From NCBI GenBank assembly GCA_033557465.1, contig CM066039.1, positions 45,351,788 to 45,415,787 on the forward strand: a stretch of 64,000 nucleotides of DNA. Reading direction: 5' to 3'. This DNA is from Ichthyophis bannanicus. Lineage: Eukaryota; Chordata; Amphibia; Gymnophiona; Ichthyophiidae. Under the pieces are notes generated by a model. The model saw only the letters and a list, made by a program, of their open reading frames with translations, was not told the origin of the DNA and ran no database searches. Positions within the stretch are counted from its first letter, which is position 1, and every line of letters begins with the position of its first letter. This document shows, one piece after another, positions 1-10,163 of this stretch. A program made the position numbers and the translations under genes.

Positions 1-770
1 CGGCACATCAGGGGAATCCCACGCCCTGGAAACCATCTGCTGCAACTCTGGAGGAAAGGGGAAGGATTTGGAGGGCTTGCGAATGCCCTGCAAAATAGGA
101 TCAGCCTGGGATTGACCCGGAGGCGTCTGGGGCTCTTCCAAAGCCGTAAGGCGGAGCGCATCGGACACCTGGGCAATCAGGGCAGACAACTCTTCCTTCC
201 GGAAAAGCCGAATGTCTTGGGAATCGTCCTGGGTAGGCAAGGACGAATCCGAGGGTGAAAATTCACCATCCTCCCGATCCGATGAAGCCGCAGAGTCCTC
301 TTCTGATGCTCTGTCCTCAGGGCAACTGAAAACCTACTCAGGAAGAAATTGAGACGCCCTGAGGGAGCGTGACTTTTTATGTCCTGCAGCAGACTGTTTC
401 TGCATGCCTGCAGAAGGCAGTGCTCCCAGGAGCTACTGGCAGCTGCGCAGTCCCTGTCACCGCAGACTCCGCTCGCCAAAGAGACCACGCCTGGCGAAAA
501 AGGGAGAGAAGATGTTCCTCAGATGGCAGCGCTGCCGGTGTGGACAGCGGTGGAATCTGAGAGGCTGCGGGAGAGGCTGCCCATGGTTCCACAGGCAGCA
601 GGGAAGGCAGCTGACCATCCACAACAGGTAGAGGAAAAACTGAAGAGTCTGAAGGCAAGACAGCAGCCGAGGACTCGCCCGGGTGAGTCAAGCAAGCAGT
701 GCACAGGTGATTCTGGAGGTCTTTGTGCTTTTTCTGACAGCCCAGGCAGCGTTGGCCTGAAGGCGGCATA
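1..770 (-). pseudogene. DIRS gag, N-terminal part, degraded
   Basis: The product would be the nucleic-acid-binding Gag-like protein of a DIRS element. Reading the minus strand from the ATG at 770, the first residues (MPPSGQRCLGC...CTAC) form a C-x2-C ... C-x2-C cluster, as in the other DIRS gags of this window. A proline/serine-rich stretch follows. After a frameshift, the segment at about 240-1 reads EELSALIAQVSDALRL and then ILQGIRKPSKSFPFP, matching in order the RRAELLALIAEM and VFRKTQMAFPVH segments of the gag at 48991-50482. The frame changes at least once between about 380 and 260. The 3' half is outside the window. Family assignment rests on comparison within the window. Confidence 0.7.
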
Positions 771-858
771 ATGAAAGAAAATCCTGCCCTCAGCACAAGA
801 CAGGAAAAAAGGGTGCCTCACACTCTGCTGAAAACCGTTGCCCCAGTGATATGAAAAT

Positions 859-881
859 CTTCTTTTTTTTTTTTTTTTTTT
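859..881 (-). repeat. A-tract upstream of gag in DIRS copy 1
   Basis: An uninterrupted run of about 23 T on the plus strand (A in the element's sense) lies about 90 nt upstream of the gag ATG. Similar runs occupy the same place in the other DIRS copies. Confidence 0.7.
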
Positions 882-1544
882 AAAAACACAGGAAAGACAT
901 CACTCCTAGCATCCAGCTAGGAATAGCTGGGAAAAACGAGCAGTAGGAAAGCTGCCATGAACAATATATGCAGAGGAGAGCAAGCTGGCTTCCCGCCAAA
1001 AAACGGAGGTTTTCAGCGATTCAAAATGGCCGCCGGCAAAATAAAAGGAGTAAAAAAGAAGAAATTAAACCTCCAAAAATTCAAATAACCCCAGAAAAGA
1101 GTAAGGGAGGGCAGGGGGACGCTGTCCACACCAGAAAAGCACCGAAATTCACCAAAAACTGCACCAACCAAAATCGGGCTGCCACGGAGCTGCAGGCACT
1201 GAGAGGAGAGAGACAGAAGCTGTACTCACAATACCGATGGGGCAGGGAAGCCACAAACCGCTGCACAGACCTCAGCCAGCTGCCTCACCACTAAAATTAG
1301 CCCCAGGGACTAGATTTTAGGAGGGTGATCATCCAGCGAACTAGCTCACAGGACTAGTGCTGGGGAGCCTTCTCATCAGCGATCACCACTGTAAACAAGG
1401 GATCAGCTGGAAAACCTCTCCCTGGTGCCTAGAAATTAATCTGGCAACAACAGGGGGCAGAAGGAATCAAGGAAATCCCAGAATGTAAAGCAGATGAATT
1501 TTGAAGGAGTAAAACAAAAAAGCATCCAGATCTGCTGGAGGCAG

Positions 1545-1690
1545 AGAAATACTGACAGGGACCCCTAGGGGTAGCTGTATATCACCAGACTCCACCCAAT
1601 CAGAGCTCTGGTGGAATTCTCTGTCTCCAAGATCTGCTGGCAGGGGTGCATAACCCGTTTGTCTGGACTGGTCTAGCAGTATGACTTGGA
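1545..1690 (-). repeat. Terminal repeat (5' end) of DIRS copy 1
   Basis: The stretch contains gtctccaagatctgctgg and gtctggactggtctagcag, which resemble the right-hand ITRs of DIRS-A and DIRS-D (gtctccaagctgctag and gggactagactgg). The partner ITR lies outside the window, so the inverted repeat cannot be verified directly. Confidence 0.5.
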
Positions 1691-2120
1691 ACACTTTTTA
1701 AAACCCGAGGCGTGGTTTTCCATTCTGAAGGAAAAGTTGGGCCTAGTGCCCAAAATGGCGTGTGGCACCTGAAGAGAAAGTTACTGGAAGACTCCAGAAG
1801 AAAGGATTTTTTTTTTTTTAAGGTAAGAAAGAAGAACAACCGGCGGTACCGGTGTAGCGTCGAGGGAAGGCAGACGTGACCACAAAAAAGAATAGAAGGG
1901 ATTTTTTTCTGCGGTGACAGGATGTGCGACCTGTCGGCTCCACGGAAAACGAAGAACTGGAGAGGGACAGTTGGGAAAGACGGGAAGTCAGCACGCAGGA
2001 GCTGTGGGATTCTCCCAAAAGCTTTCCTATTGGACACTGGGGAGCATTCCCGCGCAGGCTCCATCAGTACCGATGATACCCATATGTGAAGACTACATTC
2101 CTGCTTGTTCCTGGAGATTA
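1684..2120 (-). mobile_element. 5' end fragment of a DIRS copy (same family as 5125-10178)
   Basis: The stretch 1900-2117 aligns with 9980-10178: both hold the sequence around cttttcc/ctttctgattgg, ggggagcattcccg, accgatg/accgacg, catatgtgaagac and the terminus ctgcttgttcctggagat. Upstream (1684-1800) it carries the start of gag on the minus strand, interrupted by DIRS copy 1 just after a lysine-lysine-cysteine. The rest of the copy presumably continues beyond the window. The right end is at about 2117-2120. Confidence 0.7.
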
Positions 2121-2125
2121 GAAAT

Positions 2126-2431
2126 TACCTGCCATTCAGTCTTCTACTTCCTCAGCCCATTCCTCTGGAATGTTCTACCCCCCTGACCTCGACTTAGAGT
2201 CATCCCATATACAGGTTTAAGTAACTACACAAAATCCACCTTTTTCAGAAAGCCTTTGCATTACCACCTCCCCGACTCCCCAAACTGCTCCCTCCTTTGA
2301 CCCTGGGTCTTCTCCCTGAATGAATGCTCTTTTCTTTCTTGTTAATTATGGTGCTCTTTTCCTTATTATCTTTTGTTTTTATTGTACACTGCCCTGCTGT
2401 GTATGTTAAGGGCAGTATATCAAAAAACATC
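2126..2431 (+). mobile_element. L2-like LINE 3' end
   Basis: A degenerate reading frame gives FLSPFLWNVLPP followed by FFRKPLHYH, the C-terminal signature of L2-like ORF2 (F-x-GPSLWNSLP ... LKTYLFQKAF, compare 55390-55510). It ends with a 3' tail containing tgtacactgccctgc...agggcagtatatcaaaaa. It is strongly 5'-truncated. Confidence 0.6.
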
Positions 2432-2714
2432 TTCTGCCAGTCTCGCTATGCTCATATAACCCCTCTTCTGAAGCTGCTTTATTGGCTCCCTATCAGTTTC
2501 CATATCCAGTTCAAACTTCTCCCACAGACCTATACGTGCATTCATTCTTCTGCTCCTCACTATCTTTCCTCTCTTATCTCTCCCTGAATCCTTCCTCGTC
2601 TATGTGTGCTCTCTCTCTCTTCCACTACCAACTCCAGATCTTTCCACCTTGCTGCTCCTTATACCTGGAACAAACTACCTGAGTCGGTGCATCAGGCTTT
2701 ATCTCTGGCTCTTT

Positions 2715-2723
2715 TCAAATCTA
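2715..2723. repeat. TSD, left copy
   Basis: tcaaatcta at 2715-2723 is repeated exactly at 3624-3632, bracketing the minus-strand L2-like insertion. Host LINE codons on the two sides join up when one copy is removed. Confidence 0.75.
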
Positions 2724-3623
2724 TTATTATTATTATTATTATTAACAATTCTTATATACCGCACTATTAGACATCAGCGCGGTTTACATTGAACAGAAAA
2801 CATCCGACAATTTACATATGTCTGGTCATTACATTTAACAGGAAGTATAACTTGGTGAAACAGGGGAAACTAATACAATGGTGGGTTATCTGATAAGAGA
2901 TATCATGGTTAACTATATACAAAGGTGGTACAATAGTACATGGAACTGTTTGTTATTTACATTGTGAAGTTGGCCTGTTGCGATGGTCTGTCTGTTTGGC
3001 CACTCCTGCTATTCGCCTGGGTGTTATGTTCGGAGCTGTCATTGAGATATTTTAGGAAGAGGAAATGTTTCAGTGACTTTCTGAACTGACTCAAATTGGG
3101 TACTGCTCTGATTTGTGCTGGTAAGGTGTTCCATAAAGTCGGGGCGCAGAGTCGGAAGGCTCTGTTGGCTGTTGATCTGGCGCATCTTGTGGTATCGTTT
3201 GGGATAACTAGTGTGTCCATTTCTGCTGTTCATCGTGGCCTGTTTGGTGCAAGTGGTTGTATGAGGTTGGAGAGAGAGGAAGAGGTGAGCCCCTTAGTCG
3301 CTTTGAATGTTAGCAGTAAGGTCTTGAAACTGATCCTTGCTTGAATGGGGAGCCAGTGTAGCTGTTTTAGGAGTGGTGTCACGTGGTCTCTCCTAGATGC
3401 CCCGAGGAGTACCCTCGCTGCACTATTCATGGCCAGTTGCAGGGGGTTCAGGGTGGACCGGGGGAGTCCTTGTAGAATGGAGTTTGCGAAGTCGAAATGG
3501 GGAAGTATAAGGGCTTGATAAATGGTACGGAAATCATCCGGTTCAAATAGCGTGCGTAAGTGTCTGAGGGATCTGATTTTAAAGTAGATTGCTTTGACTG
3601 TGTTGGCTATGTGGCCCTTCATG
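2724..3623 (-). mobile_element. L2-like LINE, 5'-truncated, inside another LINE
   Basis: The minus strand encodes the C-terminal part of an L2-type reverse transcriptase, with the blocks LILPHFDFANSILQGLP, MNSAARVLLGASRRDHVTPLL and KQLHWLPIQARISFKTLLL at 3622-3233. A frameshifted extension covers 3233-2957 (ending TLWNTLPAQIRAV ... LKHFLFLKYL). The 3' end (2724-2830) has the tail aatgtaaaccgcgctgatg...gcggtatataagaa and a TAA repeat. A 9-bp TSD flanks it. Confidence 0.75.
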
Positions 3624-3632
3624 TCAAATCTA
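3624..3632. repeat. TSD, right copy
   Basis: tcaaatcta, identical to 2715-2723. Confidence 0.75.
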
Positions 3633-3732
3633 CACTAAAACCTCACCTCTTCGAAACAGCTTTTGGATCCTGATCCAGCTTTCCAACTATGTGCTCCCTA
3701 CTATTCCTCTAGAAATATCAGAGTCCCCAGCT

Positions 3733-4030
3733 GTTTATTTATTTATTTATTTACATTCTCTTATATACCGTGCTATTATGCATCAGTGCAGTTTACATTG
3801 AACAAACTAAAATTACACTGAACAGGGCATTATAACTTGGAGATAACTATTTTACAGGGAACATGGGCTATGGAGGGTTAAGTGGCTTGCCCAAGACCAC
3901 AAGGAGCACCTGTGGGACTAGAAACCCCAGTCCTTCCGGCCCAAGGTTGCTGTCCTCTAGTGGGATTTGAACCCCCGACCTTCTGGCCTGAAGTACCTTG
4001 CCCCAACCACTAGGCCACTCCTCCGCTCCT
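3733..4030 (-). mobile_element. SINE-1: tRNA-derived SINE with CORE-like body and L2-like tail
   Basis: On the minus strand the head reads ggagtggcctagtggttggg (A-box region) and gggggttcaaatccc (B box), as in RNA polymerase III promoters of tRNA-derived SINEs. The middle contains cttgggcaagccacttaacc, the motif also found in the CORE/MIR body. The 3' end (gttcaatgtaaactgcactgatg...cggtatataag, then an ATTT repeat on the plus strand) matches the 3' end of the L2-like LINE at 2724-2830. A second copy lies at 13832-14090. Not a functional tRNA gene: no cloverleaf continues past the B box. Confidence 0.8.
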
Positions 4031-4424
4031 GTTGTGTTGTCTATCTTGACTAGATTGTAAGTTCTGACAAGCATGGACCGTCTGTACAGCGCTGCATATG
4101 TCTTGTAGTATACACAAACGATCAGTGGTAGTAGTAGCATTCAATAACCCATAACACTTGCAGATAAAGTCAGTAAAGTCAAAGTCAAAAAGCTGTTGCA
4201 GCACCAAGGAGGTAGGTAGCTAGAAAAGTGGCAGCTGCTCTGCTGGCTTTAAAATATTTTTTGATTGTATTGGATTTCTACATTCTTTTTTCCGCCCAAT
4301 GAAAAGAATTGTGCATAAACATTCTGTGCAACTTCAATAACTACGTTTCACCTGGGTATGCCCTGGTACAATGAACAGCTTAAAAAAGGTCAAACTTACA
4401 GCCCTAAGTTACCAACATGCAACT

Positions 4425-4682
4425 TCCCTAGGCCTTTTTAGCTGAAAGGGTGGTGGATGCTTGGAACGCCCTCCCGATGGAGGTGTTGGGGGCAAATACA
4501 GTGACAGAATTCAAAATAGTAAGGGACACAGTGGATCCCTTTATAGAAAGAGAATATCTTTATACTTCAATAAATAGAGGGGGGTGACCTGCACAAAGTG
4601 GCAGATACAACCACTCTAGTCACCTTACTGGGCAGACTAGATGGACCATATTGGTCTTTATCTTCCATCACTATGACTTTCT
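4425..4682 (+). mobile_element. CR1-type LINE 3' end fragment
   Basis: A degenerate frame reads ERVVDAWNALPMEV and ends LGRLDGPYWSLSSI. These are typical for the ORF2 C-terminus and 3' end of a CR1 subfamily (the 'gggcagactagatggacc' type). It lacks everything upstream. A relative lies at 59060-59530. Confidence 0.55.
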
Positions 4683-5124
4683 AATAATGCTTATTCATTT
4701 GACTGCAATCTTGATACTTCATTTCTATCTGGAAAATTTAAAAAAAGGAATATGAACTTTAGAATTTGTCCTTTACAACATTCCGAAACATGTGCCAGAA
4801 AATTAATTAACATTATCATTGTGTATTAGCTGAGGGAACTGACCAAGCAAGTAGTCGTACATTGGAAGTCAGATCAACTACAGCAGGCAACTCAAAGCTG
4901 CCATGGTTTATGGTTTATTTGCTTTAAAATATACTGCTTTTCAAGGGAACAGCGAAGTGGTTTACAATCAAAAAACAAAAATATAAAGGAAAGAAACTAC
5001 AGCTAATATAAGGAAAAGGAAAAAAATCTGAAAGACAGTAGAGAGGTCAAGAAGAATTGCAGGTACCAACATGCAAGTCAGCTCTTTATACCATTCCTGC
5101 GCCAAAAGCCACTTTAAATAGAAA
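4683..5124. other. Non-coding stretch with a LINE-tail remnant
   Basis: No gene seen. At 4905-4985 the sequence tttatggtttatttgct...gtggtttacaatc resembles an old, degraded minus-strand LINE/SINE 3' tail of the L2-like type. Confidence 0.35.
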
Positions 5125-5162
5125 GCACAGTTACTTACCTGTAACAGGTGATCTCTGGGAAC

Positions 5163-5310
5163 AGCAGGAATTAGTCTTCACATATGGGGTACGTCGGTAC
5201 CGACGGAGCCTGCATGGGAATGCTCCCCAGCATCCAATCAGAAAGCTTTTGGGAGCATCACTCGCGCCTGCGCGCTGACTTCCCACTTTTCCCACTGCCT
5301 CTCCTCAGTT
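5163..5310. repeat. Left ITR of DIRS-3
   Basis: Reverse complement of 10026-10163: both share catatggggtacgtcggtac, aatgctccccagcatccaat, aaagcttttgggagcat and gcgcctgcgcgctgacttcc. The left copy has a 13-15 bp extra segment around 5285. The outermost 38 bp (5125-5162) differ from the right end, as in DIRS elements generally. Confidence 0.85.
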
Positions 5311-5390
5311 GAGTTTCATAGCTGAGACAGAAGGAGAGAAAGAGGAAAGGAGATAGATAGATACAACTCCTAGGGGAGGTGGGTGGGTTG

Positions 5391-5484
5391 TGAAGACTAA
5401 TTCCTGCTGTTCCCAGAGATCACCTGTTACAGGTAACTGTGCTATCTCCAGGAACAAGCAGGAATGAGTCTTCACATATGGGGA
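5391..5484. repeat. ICR of DIRS-3
   Basis: The first half (gaagactaattcctgctg ... cctgttacaggtaact) is the reverse complement of the left terminus 5125-5180. The second half (ctatctccaggaacaagcag ... tcttcacatatggg) is the reverse complement of the right terminus 10140-10178. Joining both ends back to back in one short internal segment is the hallmark ICR of DIRS elements, thought to template completion of the ends through a circular intermediate. Confidence 0.88.
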
Positions 5485-5499
5485 CTCCCTAGCTGTGGG

Positions 5500-6421
5500 T
5501 GCCAGGGGAGATCCCATAAAATGCGTATCCCTGGAACAGGACGGCATTTCCCAAACTTGGATCCCCGGCATCCCCTGAGGGATGGGGGGTAGGAGTTGAA
5601 TAGAGAAGAGCTGTAGAGGAACAGCGAATCTAAAGACTACAGAGAAAAAGAGTCTTTAGAATGTATGTCAAGTATCATTACAATATTTAATGAACTAGTA
5701 CAATATAAATCTTACCTACTGGATTGTAGGAAGTAAAATTGTGATGGAGTGTACTGTAGATGCAGTAGCAGAATCCTCAAGGTAACTTCACAGCAGTGAG
5801 GATGAAGTCCCAAATCTGGAATGGGCAGGTGACCCAGGTGTCAACTGGGGTAGGAGAAGAACGGCAGGTCTTCAATGGAAAGCTTTATGGGAAAAAGCTG
5901 AAAACTCTTTTAGGTACAGAGTTATTAACATTGAGGACTAAAAGAAGAAGACTGACCGATCTGGAGAATTAGCCCAGTCCTGAAAGGAAGAGGGGGTATG
6001 GAAAAAAGCCCCTATTCCCAAGGAGAACAGAAGTGTACTCAGAAATACTGAAGGTGTACACTGTCTTTCCTAGCTGGAAAGAGATAGGAAGACATTGAAA
6101 TCTAATACTTCATAGACAGGGAGATTTATAACAAAAATAGAAGCTGTTGACATCACAGCAATAATTGTGTGTATAACCGCTCCCACTTACTGAGCCGTAT
6201 GAGAATAGGCAAGTGGACTGTCTGGACCCCTTAAGAAGGGAAAAACTTTATAGCACAGACAGTTAGGGAGATAGCAGGTAATACTTAGCGTCCTATGGAC
6301 ATCTCCCAATGGGCACAAATATATATATAAAGAGGCATACATATCTGTATATATGTGTATATATGTCTAGATATGTGTTTATGTTTATTTTGAATTTGAT
6401 ATACCGTGTGATATATATATA

Positions 6422-6459
<38 letters not shown>

Positions 6460-7734
6460 CATGACTGATGCCCACACAGACTACAGAAAATATGTATGTA
6501 TAGGACATATACATACATGAATATAAGTCTGAGGATACATGCCTGCAACTGAGCCCCACAAAAACATTCACATGGGGAATGTGATGGGAAAAGATTCATC
6601 TAATAATGAGGGGGTAAAAACCACCTGAAGATATATAGAGAATCTATTTCTGTGGTGCAGGAATGCAGTTTACTGGAATAACCAGTATGGTTGCGTGAAA
6701 AAACAGAGGATAATAGCAGTCTGGCAAGAGCACGTCAGGAGTACTTTAGGACTCTGACATGTCCAAAGGACAAAAAAAAAAAAACGCATAGACTAAGACA
6801 GCAGGATGACCCAGCCAAGGGACACAGGGGTATCATGTACACTAAAAGAGTATGCGTAGTCCAAGTGGAGCAGAAAAGCATAATGCCAAACTGTAAGGAA
6901 AAAAGGGTAGATTCCTGCAAGATTGGGAACTCCTTGGACCTTCACGCAGAAAAAGCTTGTCTTCTGTATCACAACAGGAGACAAGAGGGTATAAAGAACC
7001 CATATAGTCATGGAATGATTATATAAGGTTTTTCTACTATATGGAAAAAACCCTCAGAGACAAAGTTCAATGCTCTGTAGCAAGGGCCCATAGTAGAAAG
7101 CTTCTCTGAAGATTGCAGAGAGCACTGTGCAGGAGAATTATGAGAAAAAACTGACTGAAGTCAGGTGTGTTGCCACATCCTAGGAAAGGATATGGCTAGA
7201 AGAAGATAACCTGCAGTGAGTAGTATTATGCAAGATAGTTGAAAGTAGCTTGCAATGAGCATTAAAGTAATCACTGGAACTCCTGCATGCACAGCAACTG
7301 AACAAAAACAGCAGAGGGGATTCTCCTGTATAAAAACAGAGAGAAAACAGACAAAGGGAGCGGAGATATTCCCGTCCCTGTCTGATGAGTTGTTCAGTGC
7401 ATTGAAGGATAACAAAAAGTCTACACTGTAAAGAAAGAGAAGTGTTTCAGTATGGTACCAACTCAAGCAGGGGAAAACCCTGGAAGAGAGGGGGTTGGAA
7501 GGTGACTTACCATATGGTAAGTCAGCTGAAGGAAAAGATGTCCATGTGGGGACAGAAACTATCATGGGATAGTTGTAACCTCCCTTCGTAGTAGTAAGAA
7601 GGGGAGAATTCTGTAACCCATGGACAAAAGAATCCTAACAGCTTAGCATAGTGAAAAAGAAAAAAACAGTGTAGAGTTTGAAGAATAAACTTCTGCTAAG
7701 AAGAAGTTAACTGTAGATTGCAACATACAGGAAC
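5500..7734. other. Non-coding interior of DIRS-3
   Basis: No recognised protein on either strand. Composition is A-rich on the plus strand. A (TA)n microsatellite lies at about 6413-6456, and another AT-rich patch at about 6320-6410. This is where RT/RNase H/YR genes would be expected in a complete DIRS. Confidence 0.6.
6411..6457. repeat. (TA)n microsatellite
   Basis: Alternating TA, almost uninterrupted over about 45 bp. Confidence 0.9.
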
Positions 7735-9834
7735 CTATGGTTGCTGGTTATGATTAGACTGGTTAGAGTCTGGAGACTTCAGACTAGGATGAGATGTCCC
7801 TTGCTTGGGTACATCTGGATGAATGGCAGGAGAAGGGTGAAACCTTCTTTTCTTAGGGAAAGAAGGTTTGGTAGGACATTTCCTACGTCCTGGGGAAAAA
7901 GAAGGCTTAGGATGGTTTCCAGAACCAGGGAAGTCAGTGGAGCAATGAGCAACCTGACGTAAAGCCTCTCTATTGAAGAGATTTTCTCCAGTACAAGGAG
8001 AATTACCCAGTGTATGTTGTGCCCATCTGCTCAAGTCTAAAGCTTGCAGCCAGGCTTTACGACGTGCTCCAATGGCAATAGCAGAGGATCTGCTAACAGA
8101 CTCAAAAGAGTCTAGAGAAGAACGAGAAAGAAACCAAGAGATATTCCTGCTATGATTAAGAAGCAAGGAATAGTCAGTGGCCTTAGGCTCTGACAAAAAA
8201 GGGGACAAAAGAGATAATTTCTCTGTGACCTCCTGAAGTGTCAGACTCATATAAAAAATATATGAAATAATTCTTGAAGCCAGCATAGAAGTTGGAAGGT
8301 TTGACGTCCAAAGGCATCAAGTGCTTTAGATGCACGACCTGGCGGATAAGAAGAATGCTTCTTCTTGCTTCTTACCTTCCTCATTGCTGATTCCACTACA
8401 ATGGAATGATGTGGAAGTTGGTTTTTTTGAAACCCCGGAGAGGGAGGCACCTGATACAAAACATTAATGGCTGTAGAAGGCGAAGGAACCTTTAAAGGTG
8501 ATTCCCACATCCTCAGAAGAAGATCCTGCAAAGAATGATGTAAAGGAAGCATTATATTTTTCTTTTCTGCAGGATCTTGGTTAAGAGTAGAGCCAGAAAT
8601 AGGAATGGCAAGAAAGGTTGCCATGTCAAGGAGAAATTTCTGAAAAGAAGGATCTCCAATGGAAACTATTCCTGGGTAAGCTGAGGTTGAAGGAGCAGCT
8701 TGAGCACCAGAAGACATACTGGACTGGTGCAGAAAAAGAATCCTGCTAGATGGACAGTGATACTGACAGTTCTGATTCGAGGCAGCTAGTACTGCATCGT
8801 CAGTGCCCGGTATCGATTCCAAGTTAGGCATAGAAAGGATCGATGGCACCGATGGAACTGCAGGAATCGACATCAATACCGGTATCGGAGACGGTAATGC
8901 CATCGAAGCAGTAATCGGGGGCTGCTGAAGCGGTACCAAGGTAGCCAGAGAGCCTTGGTGAATATCCTCGGTACTGCGTAGTCGGAAACGATATGGATCG
9001 GTTCCGAAACGCATCGGTACCAAGTCATCTAGACTGGATATCGATTCTAGACTCGGCATCAAAGGAAGCGTGTCGATGCATGTCTAGAAGGTACCGACGT
9101 TGGTGGTGGTATCAGTGATGCCGATACAGGAGAGTCAATCGGAGTCGTATCGATCGGTTCCGAAGGTACCGAGGACGTCCGAAGACGATGCCTGGTGAAG
9201 AGAGGAACACTCGACACCGGCGCCGATGTCGGGGTATCGGTACCGCTCGAAGCCGATACCAACCCCGAGCATGGCAAAGATACAGGAAAGTCAATCTGAG
9301 TCGTATCGATCGGCCCCGAAGGTACCGAGGATACCAGATGACGATCCCAGGTGAAGAGTGGAACACTCGACACCGGTGCCAGGTTATCGGTACCGCTCGA
9401 AGCGGATACCACCCCCTGGCACGGCTCAGGTATGTTCTGTGAGGGGTGAGCCCCAGGAACAACCTGAAACCCCGTGTATGCTTTGGAGCCCGAAGACTCC
9501 CGCCGGGGTTTTATTGCCAATGGGATCTTGAGGGTAAGGCCGGAGCCGTCATCATGCTGTGCATGAGACTTACCCTTCAAGAATTGGCTAGTCTTAACAG
9601 ACTGTTTGTGGGTTACCTGATCCTGGAGAGAAGAAAAAATGGTGTCCTCACCTCAGGAGGAAAAACGGCATCGAGGGAAACTCGAAAAAGGGAAGGTCTT
9701 CTCCCAATAATACAGCCTGACGGTTCAGGGGAAAAAGGGTCAGGACCCAAACAGGTTAGACACCAAGCCTTGGAGTCTAAAAAGAAAACTATGTTTCCAC
9801 AATGAAGGCACTTCTTAGGAGAAGGCGGCTCCAT
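7735..9834 (-). pseudogene. gag of DIRS-3, frameshifted
   Basis: Gag-like protein of a DIRS element. From the ATG at about 9834, the N-terminus (MEPPSPKKCLHCGN ... WCLTCLG) has the C-x2-C ... C-x2-C cluster. Next come serine/proline/threonine-rich repeats (9450-8800), coded by GGTACCGA-rich DNA. The segment KALDAFGRQTFQ ... SMLASRIISYIFYMSL (about 8320-8230) corresponds to QDRKLDVFLRQVFDINAISL in the DIRS-D gag. A basic C-terminus (FSPGRRKCPTKPSFPKKRR) follows. The reading frame shifts near 9600, 9060 and 8290, so no intact product. It ends with a stop at 7735. Assigned by order of conserved blocks and position next to the 5' ITR. Confidence 0.72.
9133..9440. repeat. Two 156-bp tandem repeats within DIRS-3 gag
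   Basis: The unit starting agtcaatcggagtcgtatcg at 9133 recurs at 9289 (agtcaatctgagtcgtatcg) with scattered differences. Both include gatcggttccgaaggtaccg-like and gtgaagag(a/t)ggaacactcg segments. The repeats encode a duplicated serine/proline-rich Gag segment. Confidence 0.8.
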
Positions 9835-10025
9835 GTTGGAGAGGCCTGGTAGGCCCAAAAAGTTAAGACACAAAACTGAGGAGAAAAAATGTTTCTAATT
9901 TTAGAAAAGAATAAGGTATCGGCGGGAAGAACAGCCGCGACCACAAGAAAACTAGAAATAAGAAATTTAAAGAGAAATGTTTCTGCGGTGATAGGAGGAC
10001 CTCCTGTCGGCTCCGCGGAAAAACG

Positions 10026-10163
10026 AAAACTGAGGAGAGGCGGGAAGTCAGCGCGCAGGCGCGAGGGATGCTCCCAAAAGCTTTCTGATTGGATGCTGGG
10101 GAGCATTCCCGTGCAGGCTCCGTCGATACCGACGTACCCCATATGTGAAGACTCATTCCTGCT
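10026..10163. repeat. Right ITR of DIRS-3
   Basis: Inverted partner of 5163-5310. It includes the 14-bp palindrome-like core tcgataccgacg (left copy: cgtcggtaccgacg). The element ends at ggagatag, 10178. Confidence 0.85.

Larger units (their letters stand above)
1..1690 (-). mobile_element. DIRS retrotransposon copy 1, 5' part only
   Basis: The minus strand carries a broken DIRS gag followed upstream by about 770 bp of leader and a terminal repeat. The rest (RT, YR, ICR) lies beyond the left window edge. The right boundary, near 1683-1690, falls inside the first codons of another DIRS gag, so this copy inserted into a member of the 5125-10178 family. The family is distinct in sequence from that host copy but shares the terminal motif gtctccaag...tgctgg seen in the other DIRS copies. 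The boundary is accurate to about 10 bp. Confidence 0.72.
2432..4140 (+). mobile_element. L2-like LINE 3' part, split by two insertions
   Basis: The coding remnant at 2440-2714 reads ITPLLKLLYWLPISFHIQFKLL, the L2-type C-terminal block. It is interrupted by a minus-strand L2-like copy (2724-3623), resumes at 3633 with the frame for KPHLFETAFGS, is interrupted again by a SINE (about 3733-4030), and ends with the 3' UTR at 4030-4140 (ttgactagattgtaagttc, ctgtacagcgctgcatatg, then a TAG repeat). The pieces join in the right order and orientation, so this is one older copy. Confidence 0.62.

Noticed and set aside
177..821. Several overlapping open frames of about 100-140 codons on both strands
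   Set aside because: Only the minus-strand frame with the Cys cluster fits a gene (DIRS gag). The rest are shadows in GC-richer DNA.
3990..4025. tRNA-like A and B boxes (also at 13850, 20180, 22815, 56705, 57540, 60715)
   Set aside because: These belong to SINE heads. The repeats share body and tail and no cloverleaf with an acceptor stem can be completed, so they are not tRNA genes.
6285..6599. Tyr/Ile-rich 104-codon frame
   Set aside because: It is the translation of a TA microsatellite.
7161..7565. A 134-codon open frame on the minus strand with hydrophobic stretches
   Set aside because: No homology to any DIRS protein or other family that I can recognise, in the non-coding interior of DIRS-3. 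Likely a chance frame.
9188..9442. Arg-rich open frames on both strands
   Set aside because: By-products of the GGTACCGA-rich repeated gag DNA. They have no domain.
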